From: Aphis gossypii
Lineage: Eukaryota > Arthropoda > Insecta > Hemiptera > Aphididae
Reading direction: 5' to 3'
Assembly (NCBI RefSeq): GCF_020184175.1
Contig: NC_065530.1
Coordinates: forward strand, 52,925,260 to 52,989,259
Length of the DNA: 64,000 bases
Shown here: in pieces, positions 41,451-53,150 of the stretch
How the letters are laid out: each line of letters begins with the position of its first letter
Position numbering within the stretch: the first letter of the stretch is position 1
The notes under the pieces: model-generated
The model's input: only the letters and a program-made list of their open reading frames with translations
The model's database searches: none
Told to the model about the DNA's origin: nothing
Made by a program: the position numbers and the translations under genes

Positions 41451-42530
41451 AAAAGACATACCATATACAATAGGGCTTGGAATAAAACGGACATTCACCA
41501 ACACAAATCTGCCAACAGAGCACATAAATATTAAATCGAGAGCCTAAAAAGGTCCATATACAGCTGCAGGGTTACCCGAACGCAGAGGTCGTCCTATACC
41601 GGAACTCGGACGCATCCGAAATTGCCCTCCATAACTCTGTGTCCGTGCGCAATAATTTTTTCCCTTCAGTCTCTTTTCCTACTTGTTTTTTTTTCTACGA
41701 AGAGGACCAAAGGGATCGTTACAGTATCGGGGGGCAATAAAACAATATAAAAACCGGTGGCCAGCCAGTACAGACAGCCCAGACAAACGGGTAGAACCAT
41801 TTTTACCCCTATAGTCCTCTCGTAGCCGTCGTGTATTATAAATAAACACAGAGATAGAAAGAATTCGAGTAAAAGATAGATGGACGGAATGATGGTGAGA
41901 GGGTGGGAGTTCGAGAAAGATGGGTAGAAGACAAGAGCGGACGTGCTACAGCCTGTATACATATACCACCACTAGCTGTTATATATATATATATTATACG
42001 CGTAAGGGAAACTGCGTCTCGAGAAATTTAAGATAAAATAAAAGCCTTCGGGGCACTTTATCACGTTCGGGTCGTCGCCGGGCAGCGCAAGCGCGTTTTT
42101 GATCCTGGAGATTTATTCGCCCATCTCCAACAATGCAGCGGAGAAAAACTGGGGCGCCTCTACCAATTTTTTATTTTACTTTTTTTTTATCATCTATATG
42201 TTACACCCGTCCCCTCCTAGAAATGATAAACTACCGGATTGCATTCGAAATATTCAAGAAGCCCGTTGTGTTCCGGGAGTCATGTTATCTATCTTCTTTC
42301 ACCCAGCCACCCTTTCTACCCGCAACATCCCTTCCGGCGCCGGTGTTATTTGCACCGCATTATATTATATGGAAAAAGAATTCCTGCCAACGTTCACGCA
42401 CGAGAGTCGCATCCAAAGTACTCGTTTAAGCAGGTATATGTATATAATATAGTACCATTCACATTATTCTTTTTTTCCGTGACGCGTTAGTAATTATTGT
42501 TGGGGTCAATACATCGTTCTGTATGGCATC
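41451..42530. other. GC-richer island
   Basis: CAGCTGCAG at 41561-41569 and GGGTCGTCGCCGGGCAGCGC (42069 area). Plus frames of 117, 98 and 83 codons overlap in all three phases at 42099-42490, again pointing to composition. Confidence 0.5.
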
Positions 42531-45500
42531 TGAAATTGGCTATATAACATTAAAATGGACCGCATGTTTACTGTGATATACTGTATATAAGTGTAATAAA
42601 ATGGTAAAATTTTATAGATAAATTATGGTTAAAAATAAAAATATAATACTTTATACATAGTTAACAATTAGTTTATAACTATATAATATTGTATTGAATT
42701 GTTTAACGAGTATTTAATTTAATAATAAAATTGTTGTATGACGTATATGTATTTCATTTTTAAGCAACAATTATTTTTTATATTAACTCAATATGTTAAT
42801 AATTCAATTTGTTTAAATAAACTAACATTAGGTATAGCTTCAAGTTAAAAAAAAAAAAACTTAAAAAAACTTAAGAAATACAATTTCATTTTTATTATGT
42901 TTTATGCTTTTTAGTTTTATTATTTATTAATATGACAAAAAAATAAAATTAAACATTTTTTATATAAAGACATAGATGAAATATAAGTAACGACTATCGA
43001 ACAATAGAAAATATAGTAAAATATAAAAAATAACCGAGAAAATCGCTGTGCTGTAAAGTATACCTTGAGTGTAGTAAGTATCTAAGTTAATATATTTTAA
43101 ATAATAATGCATATTAAATGTCCATACAAAATGAAAACATTAAATGAAAAATTCAAGTCTTTTTTTCTTATTTTTCCCCTTCGTCGTTAATTTCAAATTG
43201 TGAATTTTTTATTTTTACCCAATAAAATTCGAATTAGATGCATTTTTCTACCTTAAACTAAGTGATAACAGACATAAAAATGAAATAAAAATACTCATTG
43301 TATATACTATATTATTTTTTTTCAGTATCAAAAATGTAAATTTATCATAAATAATTATGATATCGACATGTATAGATACAACACATAATATGAAGAAAAC
43401 AAAATTATAATTCAAAGCTTGTCACTATCATTTATTATCAATAATACTATATGACTTGTTGAAATAAAAATATTTGGAATAATTGACCTGATTAATATGT
43501 TTTATTCATATATACTATATAGGTTTCATTGTTAAGCACTGAACGAATAAAATTACTTACGTACACCAAGGACGGCATACTCGTGTACCTATATAATATT
43601 TTTACCTATTCTAATATTGTTTGAAAGTTATTGAATGTATTTGTATCTGATATGAGTTTTAATGTGTAATAGAATATAATTATTAATTTTTAGAATGAAT
43701 TCATACTACCTATATAATAAAAATTGCGTGATGTGTTACGATTTCTATGATGTCCTCACATCATATATAATATGATTTTTTTTTCAATATGTATATTCTA
43801 TTATACAATATTTACTATTATATACCTAAACGATATTGCAAATCAAATATTTTTTAAATTACAGTTTTCCTATTTACTTAAAAGCATTATTAAAATATTT
43901 CAACTTAAATACATAATACTATAACTTCACCTGCAATATATTTTCAAAAAAATTAATTACACAATTAAATTCGATTATAATATTCTTTTATAAATAGTAA
44001 ATTTTGTACAAGGAATTTTGTGTTATTTTTGATTAAATTAACTTAACATGTGTATGATATTTGAACGAGTATAAGGTTACAGAAGTATAAAAGTACAAAA
44101 GTTGTATTTATTGTATTTTTTTTTTTTATAGGTTAGTGCATCGTGCATCGCTCAATAAAGTAAACTGAATTACGTCATTTATTAAAATTTGAAATTTATT
44201 TAAATTGCATGTAAATAGTTGCTATGTACCTAATTAAATTTAAATAAAATATAAAAGTTAAAAGTTATAGTAATAATTATTGTTTTTCTATAATTATAAT
44301 ATTAGGTTAATCTTAAAAGTGAGATGGAGTCACAACAATAACTCAATAGGTTATAACTTCATCTCATATTTGATAACCAGAAGTAATTGAACCCTATCTA
44401 TCTCTGATCATCGGGAATTGGGATTTTACTGTAATTAATAAAATTAATGTACTAAATTTAATGTTCATATTAAATCTCGTTGTTTTTATAAACATGTAAT
44501 AAAAAGATTCAATATACTTCAATTTATTAATGTAATAATTTTTATATAGGTACATAAAAATGATTAAATTAATTGTGTTTACACAATTGTACATTAACAA
44601 GTTAAGTTATTATGTAATTCATTTATATTATTCATAATACGACCTTCTGTATTAAATTAAATTAAATTTTAAAATATCATAATAAAATACATTCATCACT
44701 TTGTTCAGAATCTAAAATACAAACATTAATAGCAGTTTCACCAACAAACAAGTAGTATGTGAAAATATATAGTCAATATAAAATATGATATCTTAGACTT
44801 TTTTTAATAATATTTCGTGAAAATTTAAATTTGTATAAGTAAGGACTTTTTGAGGAAATAAGTATTTTCTGCAGCAAAGAATTATTGTATTTAAAATATA
44901 ATAAAATTTATATGTTATTAACATTAATATAACATATTAATAGGTATAGTAAACACGAATGGTCATAAACGGATAATTGATCACAATTGTGCGAGAGGGG
45001 TTTGTCTTATCCATGTACACATTTTTTTAGATTCTTCAACCGTCTGGTGTGGCTTGATTACGTTTTAAAAAGGCTTAAGCGACCCCTTCCCCTCAAGACC
45101 CTCAATAACCGCCTATACGAATGTCATAATACAAGCTATAAATTAATTATTTACATAAGTTTTTATCGCCAATGATGTATTTTATTATTAAGGATAGGGT
45201 TTTCTATATAAAATGTATGCAGCAAAATTGCATGAATAAAGATTTCAAATGATTTGTTTTCTATGAATCACATTTCATTTGAGAGAAAAATCTTCAATAA
45301 ACACATTCAATGAGACTACATAAATCCAAAACCGTAATTAAATTTTTAATAATAAATACTAACAAATTCTTTTAGAAAAAATTCAATAAATACAATTTGG
45401 TTACGGTTTTCGTTTAAACCAAGTTAAATGTGTTTTGAAATAAAAAGGACACAAAATGTTAACCGTGAAATTTGTTTTTAGTATTCAAGGACGAATTGGT

Positions 45501-46050
45501 ACTTATTGTGTCAATATTTAGAAATACCAATGATTTATATAATCTTGTTTTCAGTAACGATTAGTTCTGCTAACCGAAAATATTTGTATCAGTTTTATCC
45601 ACTGAATTACGTTGGTCGCGATACAATTGTGCGAGGTCCTTATCGGCGGTACCTTTTTAGACCTACGATTGTGCAGTGCACACTATATTATTTTTACTTT
45701 TAAGCAACGTTGTCAAACATATAAGTGCGTTGTTATGGATGATTACTTATTACTTATTACTGCTAATACCAGACAAACTTCCCAACATTAAGAATTAATT
45801 GGTTATATTTTAGATAATATACTTTTATATTGAATCAGAATTAGGTATTATCTTTACTGTAAATTCCCATACATGTACGAATATACCTAACTATAATTGC
45901 GTACCTATGTGTTTATAGTCTATACTATCAATAGTCTATTTCAGGTGTGTTAGTCTACTTATTTTTTTGCAGTGTTAAAATTTTATATTTATTTTTTAAA
46001 TTGGAAAATTAAATTTGCTATAATTTAAGTTTGGAAAGGGAAACAGTGAA
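42531..46050. other. AT-rich stretch
   Basis: About 3.5 kb with a weak hairpin (GAGATGGAGT at 44321 facing ACTTCATCTC at 44356) and no genes. Confidence 0.6.
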
Positions 46051-46059
46051 TGTCTACAG

Positions 46060-46361
46060 CAGAGGTTCCCGACTTTTTTTGATTTACTGCACCCTTAGTC
46101 ATTTTCTAAAAATTCAGAGGCATCCTATAGACTACTTGGGCTTTATTTAGCAGTGCATATAAGTATAAGCAAAAGTAATAAGATATATTATAGTATATTC
46201 ACATATAACATTTTATAAATCAAACTTTTAAATATTGAACATTAATTATACATTTTTATTTTTAATTATCATTGCATAAGTAATATAATGAAAAATATAT
46301 TTCAAATAATTTCGTGGAACCCTAGAGTGCCGCGACACCCCGATGAGATTCCCAATCCCAG
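46060..46361. mobile_element. hAT-type miniature element (302 bp), decayed
   Basis: The left end reads CAGAGGTTCCCGAC, a typical hAT terminal sequence. The right end, read inward on the minus strand, is CTGGGATTGGGAATCTC. The flanks are GTCTACAG (46052-46059) and GTATACAG (46362-46369), a 7/8 match fitting an aged 8-bp hAT target-site duplication. The interior is AT-rich with no open frame, so it is non-autonomous. Only 5-6 of the first 8 terminal bases match between the ends, so the borders are moderately sure. Confidence 0.6.
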
Positions 46362-46754
46362 GTATACAGTATATTAATAACAACTGATAAAGTTTGACAA
46401 CGTTGCATCTAATTTCATACGCAACCGTATAAACAAAGAGTTAAAATGCGTGTAATCGTACTCTGCCGATTACGACGTTTGATCGAGAAACAATTACGTT
46501 TCACGGAATATCTGCAATATTTTACTGTGGAGAGCGATTCCACAAAATATGTTCGGAATCGTGTTGATTTTAATAGCCACTGATAAACATACACGACTCT
46601 GTATAATTTTAAATACAACGTTGCCATTTCGAAAACAAAATATAAATTATTGTAAGGGCCATATTAGACTGATAGTGTGATTTTGGCACCGGGTAACGCG
46701 CGTTACTCGGGCGATACACGCACGTTTTTATCGCGCGTCAAAATCGCTCTAGTG

Positions 46755-47236
46755 GAGCGGTTCTCAACCCACAGGCCACGGCCCACTCGTGGGCCGCGAG
46801 CAGCATGGTATTGGGCCGTGAATCATATTAAATATTATAAATATTATATAATATATATATTTAAAATAATATTATTATATAATAAATATATTTTGTTATA
46901 CACCTAATAATATTTCTGGTACTGGGCCGTGAATCATATAATATTAAATATTATAAATATTATAGATATAAATATTTAAAATAATATTATTATATAATAA
47001 ATTTAATATTTTGTTATACACCTAATAATATTTCTGGTTATAATAATATTTAATTAATATTAACAACTGTAGTGTTCAATAAGAGTACATTTGATGGTAT
47101 CGAACTGTTGAATGCAGTTTTATCTCATACTATAATATACTATAATTATATGAATACGTATATAGTTGTGGGCTTCAAAGACTTTTTTTTACAAAATTGT
47201 TGGTCCGCACAACTAAAAATGTTGGGAACCTCTGCT
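46755..47236. mobile_element. hAT-type miniature element (about 480 bp) with target-site duplication
   Basis: The 9-base direct repeat GCTCTAGTG occurs at 46746-46754 and 47237-47245 and contains an 8-bp duplication. The left end is GAGCGGTTCTCAACCC and the right end, on the minus strand, is CAGCAGAGGTTCCCAAC. The inner segments GGGCCGCGAG and GTTGTGCGGACC are typical of hAT miniature elements whose ends begin CAG.GGTTCTCAAC. The interior is AT-rich, contains a tandem duplication (46807-47035) and no transposase. Confidence 0.75.
46807..47035 (+). repeat. Tandem duplication inside the hAT element (about 111 + 118 bp)
   Basis: Copy 1 (46807-46917) and copy 2 (46918-47035) both start GGTA.TGGGCCGTGAATCAT and both end ACACCTAATAATATTTCT. 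They differ by small AT insertions and a few substitutions, so the duplication is recent relative to the element. Confidence 0.85.
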
Positions 47237-47245
47237 GCTCTAGTG

Positions 47246-48240
47246 TATAACGAAAAAACGACAAAAGCATATAACAAAAATCTCGATAAAACGTTTAAAT
47301 TAATAAATAATAGCTGATCATTTTTTTTTGTGAATTTTATAACTAAAAATTAGTTATTACCTGTTTAGTATAATTGTATCCAATACTGAATATAGCATCA
47401 AATATCATGCCATTAAACTTTATATTTATAGCAATAAAGTAGCCTCTAGATGAAAGTACATGGACGTTTTACAGACTAATCGAGAAAAAATAAAAATGTT
47501 CAAAAATTACCGTTTATAATAACAAGAGTAATTAATTCTATGACATCGCATTTAAAATTATGTGGAATCGTGTTATAACCGTATTTTCCCTGCTATAGAA
47601 AACATATTATAAAAAAATACCTACAATGTCATAGTATGAAAAGTATAAATGGATTTATGCTGTTAAATAATTGTTATACCACAAAATATTTATACATTTC
47701 AGACAAATTTTCTGAATAAATCGATTGTTGAGATTAAAACACGTCCAAACCCTCAAAACAAATACGAATTTATATTTGCCTTTAAATAGTATAAACTATT
47801 ATGTGATAAAAACGCCTTGTCAAAACTTTAAGTCCTATATATATATGTAAATAAATTAGATAGATATACCTAAGTACCAATAAATATATGAATAATATAT
47901 ATTTATGTATAATTTATACATTCGCGCGTGAAACTCGACCAAATACAGAAGCTGTAAAAGTGGCACAGTGACATAAATAAAATATGACGCGGAAACGTTT
48001 GTTATTTGCTAACTCCTACCGAACGATAACATTTTCAAAAACTATTGTCTGCGTGCACACTGGTACCGGGGTGAAAATAGTTAATGATTTTCTCTGTAAA
48101 CACGTAATACGGGTGGTTTACGAATATTACGATATTTATTGGTACAATAACATGTACAGTATTAACACAAAAAAAAAACGTCGCAAAACATCTCGTGACA
48201 ATGGCGTAATAGTAATAATAATGACAATAACGATGATAAT
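47246..48240. other. AT-rich stretch
   Basis: An ATG frame of 126 codons starts at 47984 and runs to 48364 into the next island. It is Lys/Arg- and Ile-rich with no known domain. Confidence 0.45.
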
Positions 48241-49300
48241 AAAAACCCCGAGAATTTTTATCCTGTCAGCAGGACGCGGCGGTGGCGGGCGAAAAGTATT
48301 GTTTTGCGAGAGGGTTTTTCGCGTGGTTGGCGGACGGCTACAGTGCGCGGTGAATGGCGTATAAGGTACCACTACACTAAACTCGGCGAAGCTCGGTCCG
48401 ATACAATAAATTAGGAACGAGCATAAGATGGCGATAAAGGCAAGACCGAACGATATTTCTTTCGACGTTTCCAGTTACCGATTTTCCGTGCAGGAAATCC
48501 AGCCAGTCGTAAAAACCGTGTTCGCAAGACGCGAATGAATCTCAATTATAAATGTATATATAATCCGCGATGTTTCAACCCTTTTTCACGTACATAATAA
48601 TATATTATGAAGTAATAGGCATTGACGTGGGATTTTGTGCAATTCGATAACGCGACACGTCCTCTACGCGGATCAAACGCGTATAATGTCGCCAAGTCGA
48701 TCATTATGATATGTTTCGATTAGGATAATTATTATTTAAGAATTACAAGATATTGTATACGTGTAAACTACCACTTACCTCATGTTGCTAATACTCTTTC
48801 TTGGTCCACTGAATTGGCGCGTTTGATTTACAAATAACCAAATGTATTGTGAAATACTATTGTAATATCATCAGACATCAGATTCATCAGATATAGAATA
48901 CATTGGCGGCAGAAGACGTATAGGGAGAGAATAAAAGAGTATTTTAGCAATCGAAAATAAACATATTTTTACTGCAGTAAAATAATATTAATATTTAACG
49001 TTGTCGTACAATGATTTATATTATTTTATTACGTAAACATCGATTTGAATTCTTTTACCCCTATAGCGTTTTACTATCTACAAAAATTATTAATTATTTC
49101 TAAGAAATTTTACTATTCAAGGAGGTCTTACGTTTTGGGTACCACGGTTTCAGTAAATATGGGTAAACATCTACGGGAAATAAAACGGTTTATGGTCTAA
49201 ACCATGCGCAAGCACAGTGCCGAATATAAATCAAGTACCCAATCACAGATCATTATAATAACTGTAAAAACAATTCTTAGAAAAATATCTTGTTATTGCC
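48241..49300. other. CpG island then AT-rich stretch
   Basis: 48260-48700 is GC-richer (GACGCGGCGGTGGCGGGCG at 48272). A strong minus-strand donor (GTAAGTG, read from 48781 down to 48775) follows a 20-codon open stretch with no clear acceptor. Nothing is called. Confidence 0.45.
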
Positions 49301-49357
49301 ATCGTTGTCGGAAAAACCCTATTTCGTCGATCGCGGCCGGGCGATTGCCGTCGCCTT

Positions 49358-49473
49358 TCAGTTGATCGTTAAATAGTAATCGCTAACCAGTTCGTTCGTT
49401 TTCGTCGGGTCGAATGTGACACATATCGTATGTGAATTTTGGATACCATTTACGAAAACCAGATGGTTGTCGT
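49358..49473 (+). promoter_or_regulatory. Candidate promoter and first exon
   Basis: This lies inside a CpG-rich island in AT-rich surroundings. TCAGTT at 49358-49363 fits the arthropod initiator, and a second similar motif (CCAGTTCG, 49387-49394) follows about 30 bases on, close to but not exactly at downstream-promoter-element spacing. A TATA box is not obvious. Two early ATGs (49414 and 49430) run straight into TGA. The third, at 49463, opens M-V-V and reaches GTAAGTG (donor GT at 49474) after 11 bases, ending in phase 2. That matches the phase of the exon at 63900-63980. The -3 base of this ATG is C, which is not optimal, and +4 is G. The link to the distant exon is inference; phase agreement alone has a one-in-three chance of being accidental. 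Confidence 0.22.
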
Positions 49474-50230
49474 GTAAGTGCGTTTATTCGTTTTGTACTG
49501 TATTTTTTTCGTGGTTAACAAAGAACAAAAAGTGTTAAGGTCGCGTATTCACTCTATGTGAAGAAAAATTGCCATCCCCCGAAAACTGCAGAATCAGCTG
49601 CAGGCTGCTGCCATTACAGCTGAGATTCCGAGTCGAAAAAAATAGCTAACTAAACTATACCGGTAGGTGATTTTATTTTCTGAGCTTATACCTAAAAATC
49701 TAAACTACACGCTTATAACCCGATATCTTGTACTTATCATCCGGTTATAAAAAGAGGGATCTTTGCACAATCTAGCGGTATCGAAACTGTTGAGTTGAAA
49801 TTTATTAAACTTGTTAGGTACCGTATACGTGTTCAGGCGTGGATCTGAGGGAGGGGCTAAGGGGCTTTAGAACCCCCCCCCCTTCGGCCGTATTTTAAGT
49901 TATATAATGAAATAACTTTAAAAAATATTTATAACAAATTTTTAATTTATCATTTTTTGATGTAAAAGTAAGTTGCATAATTATGAGTGTCTTAAAAAAA
50001 AACTGACGTCGATATAGGTAGGTACTTGACATGAGACAATATTAGAAAATAGAGATTCCCGATGTCTAGTTTTTTATAGCAAAAACAATTTATATTATTT
50101 TTATTTTCATTTTACACCGTATTCTATAGTCCAAAAGGATACACAATTGTACGTTATTTTACGTCATATAATGATTTATAGTTAACTAAATATGTCCGAG
50201 GTATTAAGGATATTCATAAAAACAAAATGT
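49474..50230. other. Island tail and AT-rich stretch
   Basis: E-boxes CAGCTG at 49595-49600 (within CAGCTGCAG) and 49617-49622 lie 120-150 bases after the candidate first exon. The possible element end is at 49832-49905. Confidence 0.4.
49832..49905. mobile_element. Possible truncated element end with C-run
   Basis: CAGGCGTGGATCTGAGGGAGGGG followed by a run of ten C (49873-49882) and TTCGGCCG resembles ends of small hemipteran DNA elements beginning CAG.GGCGGATC. No matching opposite end or target-site duplication was found nearby. Confidence 0.3.
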
Positions 50231-51130
50231 CACCTAATCATTTAAGCGTTCATTCCGCGTACGACCTACAGCTGGTCAGATAGGCTGCCTAAAATGTTTA
50301 AAGCTGTGGTGTCTTCGCGCGATACGAAATACGCCGCCGTCGTCGCATTAATTATAAGTATAGTATATAGTTTCGAAGAATCGATAATGGTTTGTTATTG
50401 TAAAATATTTTCGATTAACGACATTCGTTGAAAATTCAAATAGCGTCGCCTGTAACTTTCGAACGGGTGTGTGTACCTGCAATACGCTGCACAAACTGCG
50501 TACTATCCGGTCCCGACAGTATCGGAATCCGGTCGCCGTTATATTATTATTATTACCATTCTCCGGGATAATAAAAACTAATATGGAAAAATGAAGTATT
50601 TATAAGTAAGAAAAAAAAAAAAACTTTTATCGTATTTGTATAATATTATATCTGGTATCATTATTGTCATGTGTACCCATATATATTAATATATTATACA
50701 CCTATATAAGTCGTAAGTGCCTGTTTGCAAGATGTAGCAAATGACCCCGAGTAATAGTAAGTATTTATTCGCGATTGCGTATGTGTGTGTGCGTGTAACA
50801 ACAATAAAATCGGACGGAACACGCGCGCGCGCGAACAGTGTCGTGTTGAATGAACAATCGACGGGCCGTCGATGGAGGCGGTTTGACGAACGCGTGCGCG
50901 CGTGCCCGTCGCCGCCGACCTAGACCAGTTCGGCGTGCCGGTGCGGGATAATAATTACCGTGTCCGGCGACGGCGGAGACGAGACAAATCGACCACTTGT
51001 CGCGACCATAATAATAATAATAATATAATAGTAGTCATAATATTAGTGCTCGTCGTTCGCGTCGCGTTTTTAAATGGCAACGTTTATGATTATTACAGTA
51101 AGTCAGCTAAGACGTGATGACTCGATGTTG
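50231..51130. other. CpG-rich island
   Basis: ACGCGCGCGCGCGAAC (50820 area), CCGTCGCCGCCGACC and GGCGACGGCGGAGACG (50965 area). An ATG at 51074 (M-A-T-F-M-I-I-T) ends at a donor-like GTAAGT at 51098, phase 0. It may be an untranslated or regulatory exon, unproven. Confidence 0.45.
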
Positions 51131-52029
51131 GCGCTTTAATAATAAAAACGGCTATACCTACGTGACTTAACGATTATAGATAGATATATCCAAAAGAGAA
51201 ATCAATGGCTTACGTTTTTTTCTTCAAATAGTTGCGCATAATATTAATATTTATTCATATTATGTATTATGTAGGTATGTGTGTGTGTAGTTAAGTATGT
51301 ATGTATGTATGTAATAATATACGAGATCTGTTCAGTGTTCACAAACTTCTGTCGATCAAGGATCGGTTAGGTATCTTTAAATATCTGGAGGTGTATAAGT
51401 AGTGTATAGACGATTTAGTTGTCGAATAACATACCGTCGATTTTTACTCTCTAGAGGTACGGTTAAATTGGAATCGATCTCTGAATTTTAGCAAGCTTGT
51501 TTGTGTGAGAATTTATTACTCACTTGCTAGACATCTAGTAGTAATCCAAAAAGAGATTAACAAGTGCCAATGTTAAACATTATATTTTTGTTATAAATTA
51601 TTTTATATTACTGTAATATAATTGAGTTATAGCTATTTATTATAGTGATTAGTTTTTACCATAAGTTATTATTATAAATGGCACACTCACACTGGTTATC
51701 TCAATTGATTTATTACTTATCATTATCACTTATCAGTTTATCAACGCAATTAAACATATTTTGACCTATGACTGCTATGTTAGGTTTAAGTCATACTACA
51801 TTTTAGAAAGTCCATTAATTTGAAAAATTATAAACCTTGTTGATATTGTTTTGATATTATTTTTGGATATTTTTTTTATATGTTCAAATAATTTAATGTA
51901 CACATATTTAGTGAAATATTTTTTTGATTCACAACAAAAAACCAAATATTTTGTCATAAACTGGTTTAACATTAATATTTGCGTTTTTAATGATTTGTTT
52001 GTTGGTCTTTTAAAATTAATTTATTAAAA
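51131..52029. other. AT-rich stretch
   Basis: (GTAT)4 and nothing else. Confidence 0.6.
51295..51313. repeat. (GTAT)4 microsatellite
   Basis: Four units plus GTA, close to a short GT run at 51279-51288. Confidence 0.93.
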
Positions 52030-53150
52030 ACTAAGGATTTTTAGATTCTGAACGAAGTGATGAATTTATTTATTTTACAATGATGTGTTTCTATTTTGTG
52101 TGTACACTACTACACTGAACTTATCGAAATAATGCTTCAATTTTAATCTTCAGGAGTATATCCTTGGTGCATTATAGAAGTAAAAAATAAGGAGTTTCCA
52201 TTAGTTTAAAAAGAAAAATGGGAAAAATCACAAAAATAGGGAAACAAAAACGCGAGCAAAAGCGGAAATTTTTACGCAAAACCGGTTTTCGACATAATCG
52301 ATTTTTTTTTGTATAATAGTAACTCAATAATGAACTACGGTAACTACTTGAAATTTCCACCAAATGTTTGTATTAGTGTTATCTATATACCTACTGTTAA
52401 ATTTTCAAAATATTATTGCCTTTTTTTAACCTATTTATAGACAACTGCAATTTTTGATTTTCCAAGTATTTTATTTTTAAACGTTGATAACAAAATTAAA
52501 ACTCCGAAATACTTGAAAATTTAATACAGAGTTTCTTGTGTTTTTCTTATTGTAGCTAAAAAAAAATCAAAAATCGTTAGTCACAATTTTTTTTATACTC
52601 GTTTGAAGTTCAAATTTTTTTCGAAATGGGTATGTCAAAATGTATTGTGAAAATTTACAAGTAATTTTGTAGTTGGAAATTCCTCGATTTTTTTTATTTA
52701 TATTTAAGGTTAAATAAATAATTCAACACTAAGTTTTCTATAAGTTTTTCTTCTAATAGTTATAGAGAAAACTCGAAACGTCATTATAGGAAAAAATGTT
52801 ATGAGTGTGTGAAATTTAAATATTTACAAAATCGCGTAACGATAACGATTTACTATAAAATAACTTTAGATTTTTGTTATAGTTAAAAATTACTAGTCGT
52901 AGAAACTTGAAGCATATACTACTTGTTTAAATTTGCATTTTTGTACAAGATTTAATTTTGGGGTATTCAGGTCATTAAAACATAAACTACTTTTTTCTCC
53001 ACCCAATTTAAAATATATATCCTAGGCTAACAAATCATTTCTGTTCAGTATCGTTTTTCGTATATTATGATACTTATCATTGGATTCAAAATTAACACTC
53101 CTATGTATAATAGTGATCCACACAGTACTTAATATACAGCAAAGCTTGAC
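52030..53150. mobile_element. Dispersed aphid-type repeat, about 1.1 kb, no coding
   Basis: Dense non-microsatellite text runs from GATTCTGAACGAAGTGATGA (52045 area) through ACGCAAAACCGGTTTTCGAC (52273 area) to CACTCCTATGTATAATAGTG (about 53095-53117). I recall near-identical phrases from many aphid genomic sequences, but cannot search here. A block at 52155-52212 (TCCTTGGTGCATTATAGAAG ... TAGTTTAAA) has a diverged partner at 17465-17520. No protein domain or clear terminal repeat is visible, so the class is unknown. Confidence 0.45.

Noticed and set aside
42099..42490. Three overlapping plus-strand frames of 117, 98 and 83 codons
   Set aside because: All three phases are open over the same bases, so no one frame is favoured.
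44321..44365. Hairpin GAGATGGAGT / ACTTCATCTC
   Set aside because: 9/10 arms with a 26-base loop in AT-rich DNA; not distinguishable from chance.
45704..46406. 15-base inverted repeat GCAACGTTGTCAAAC (45704-45718) with its complement at 46392-46406
   Set aside because: Brackets a hAT insertion, but the match does not extend past 15 bases and one such pair is expected by chance in 64 kb.
48775..48850. Minus-strand donor GTAAGTG after a short open stretch
   Set aside because: No acceptor with a proper pyrimidine tract was found upstream and the peptide (ending FSGPRKSISNM) has no known relative.
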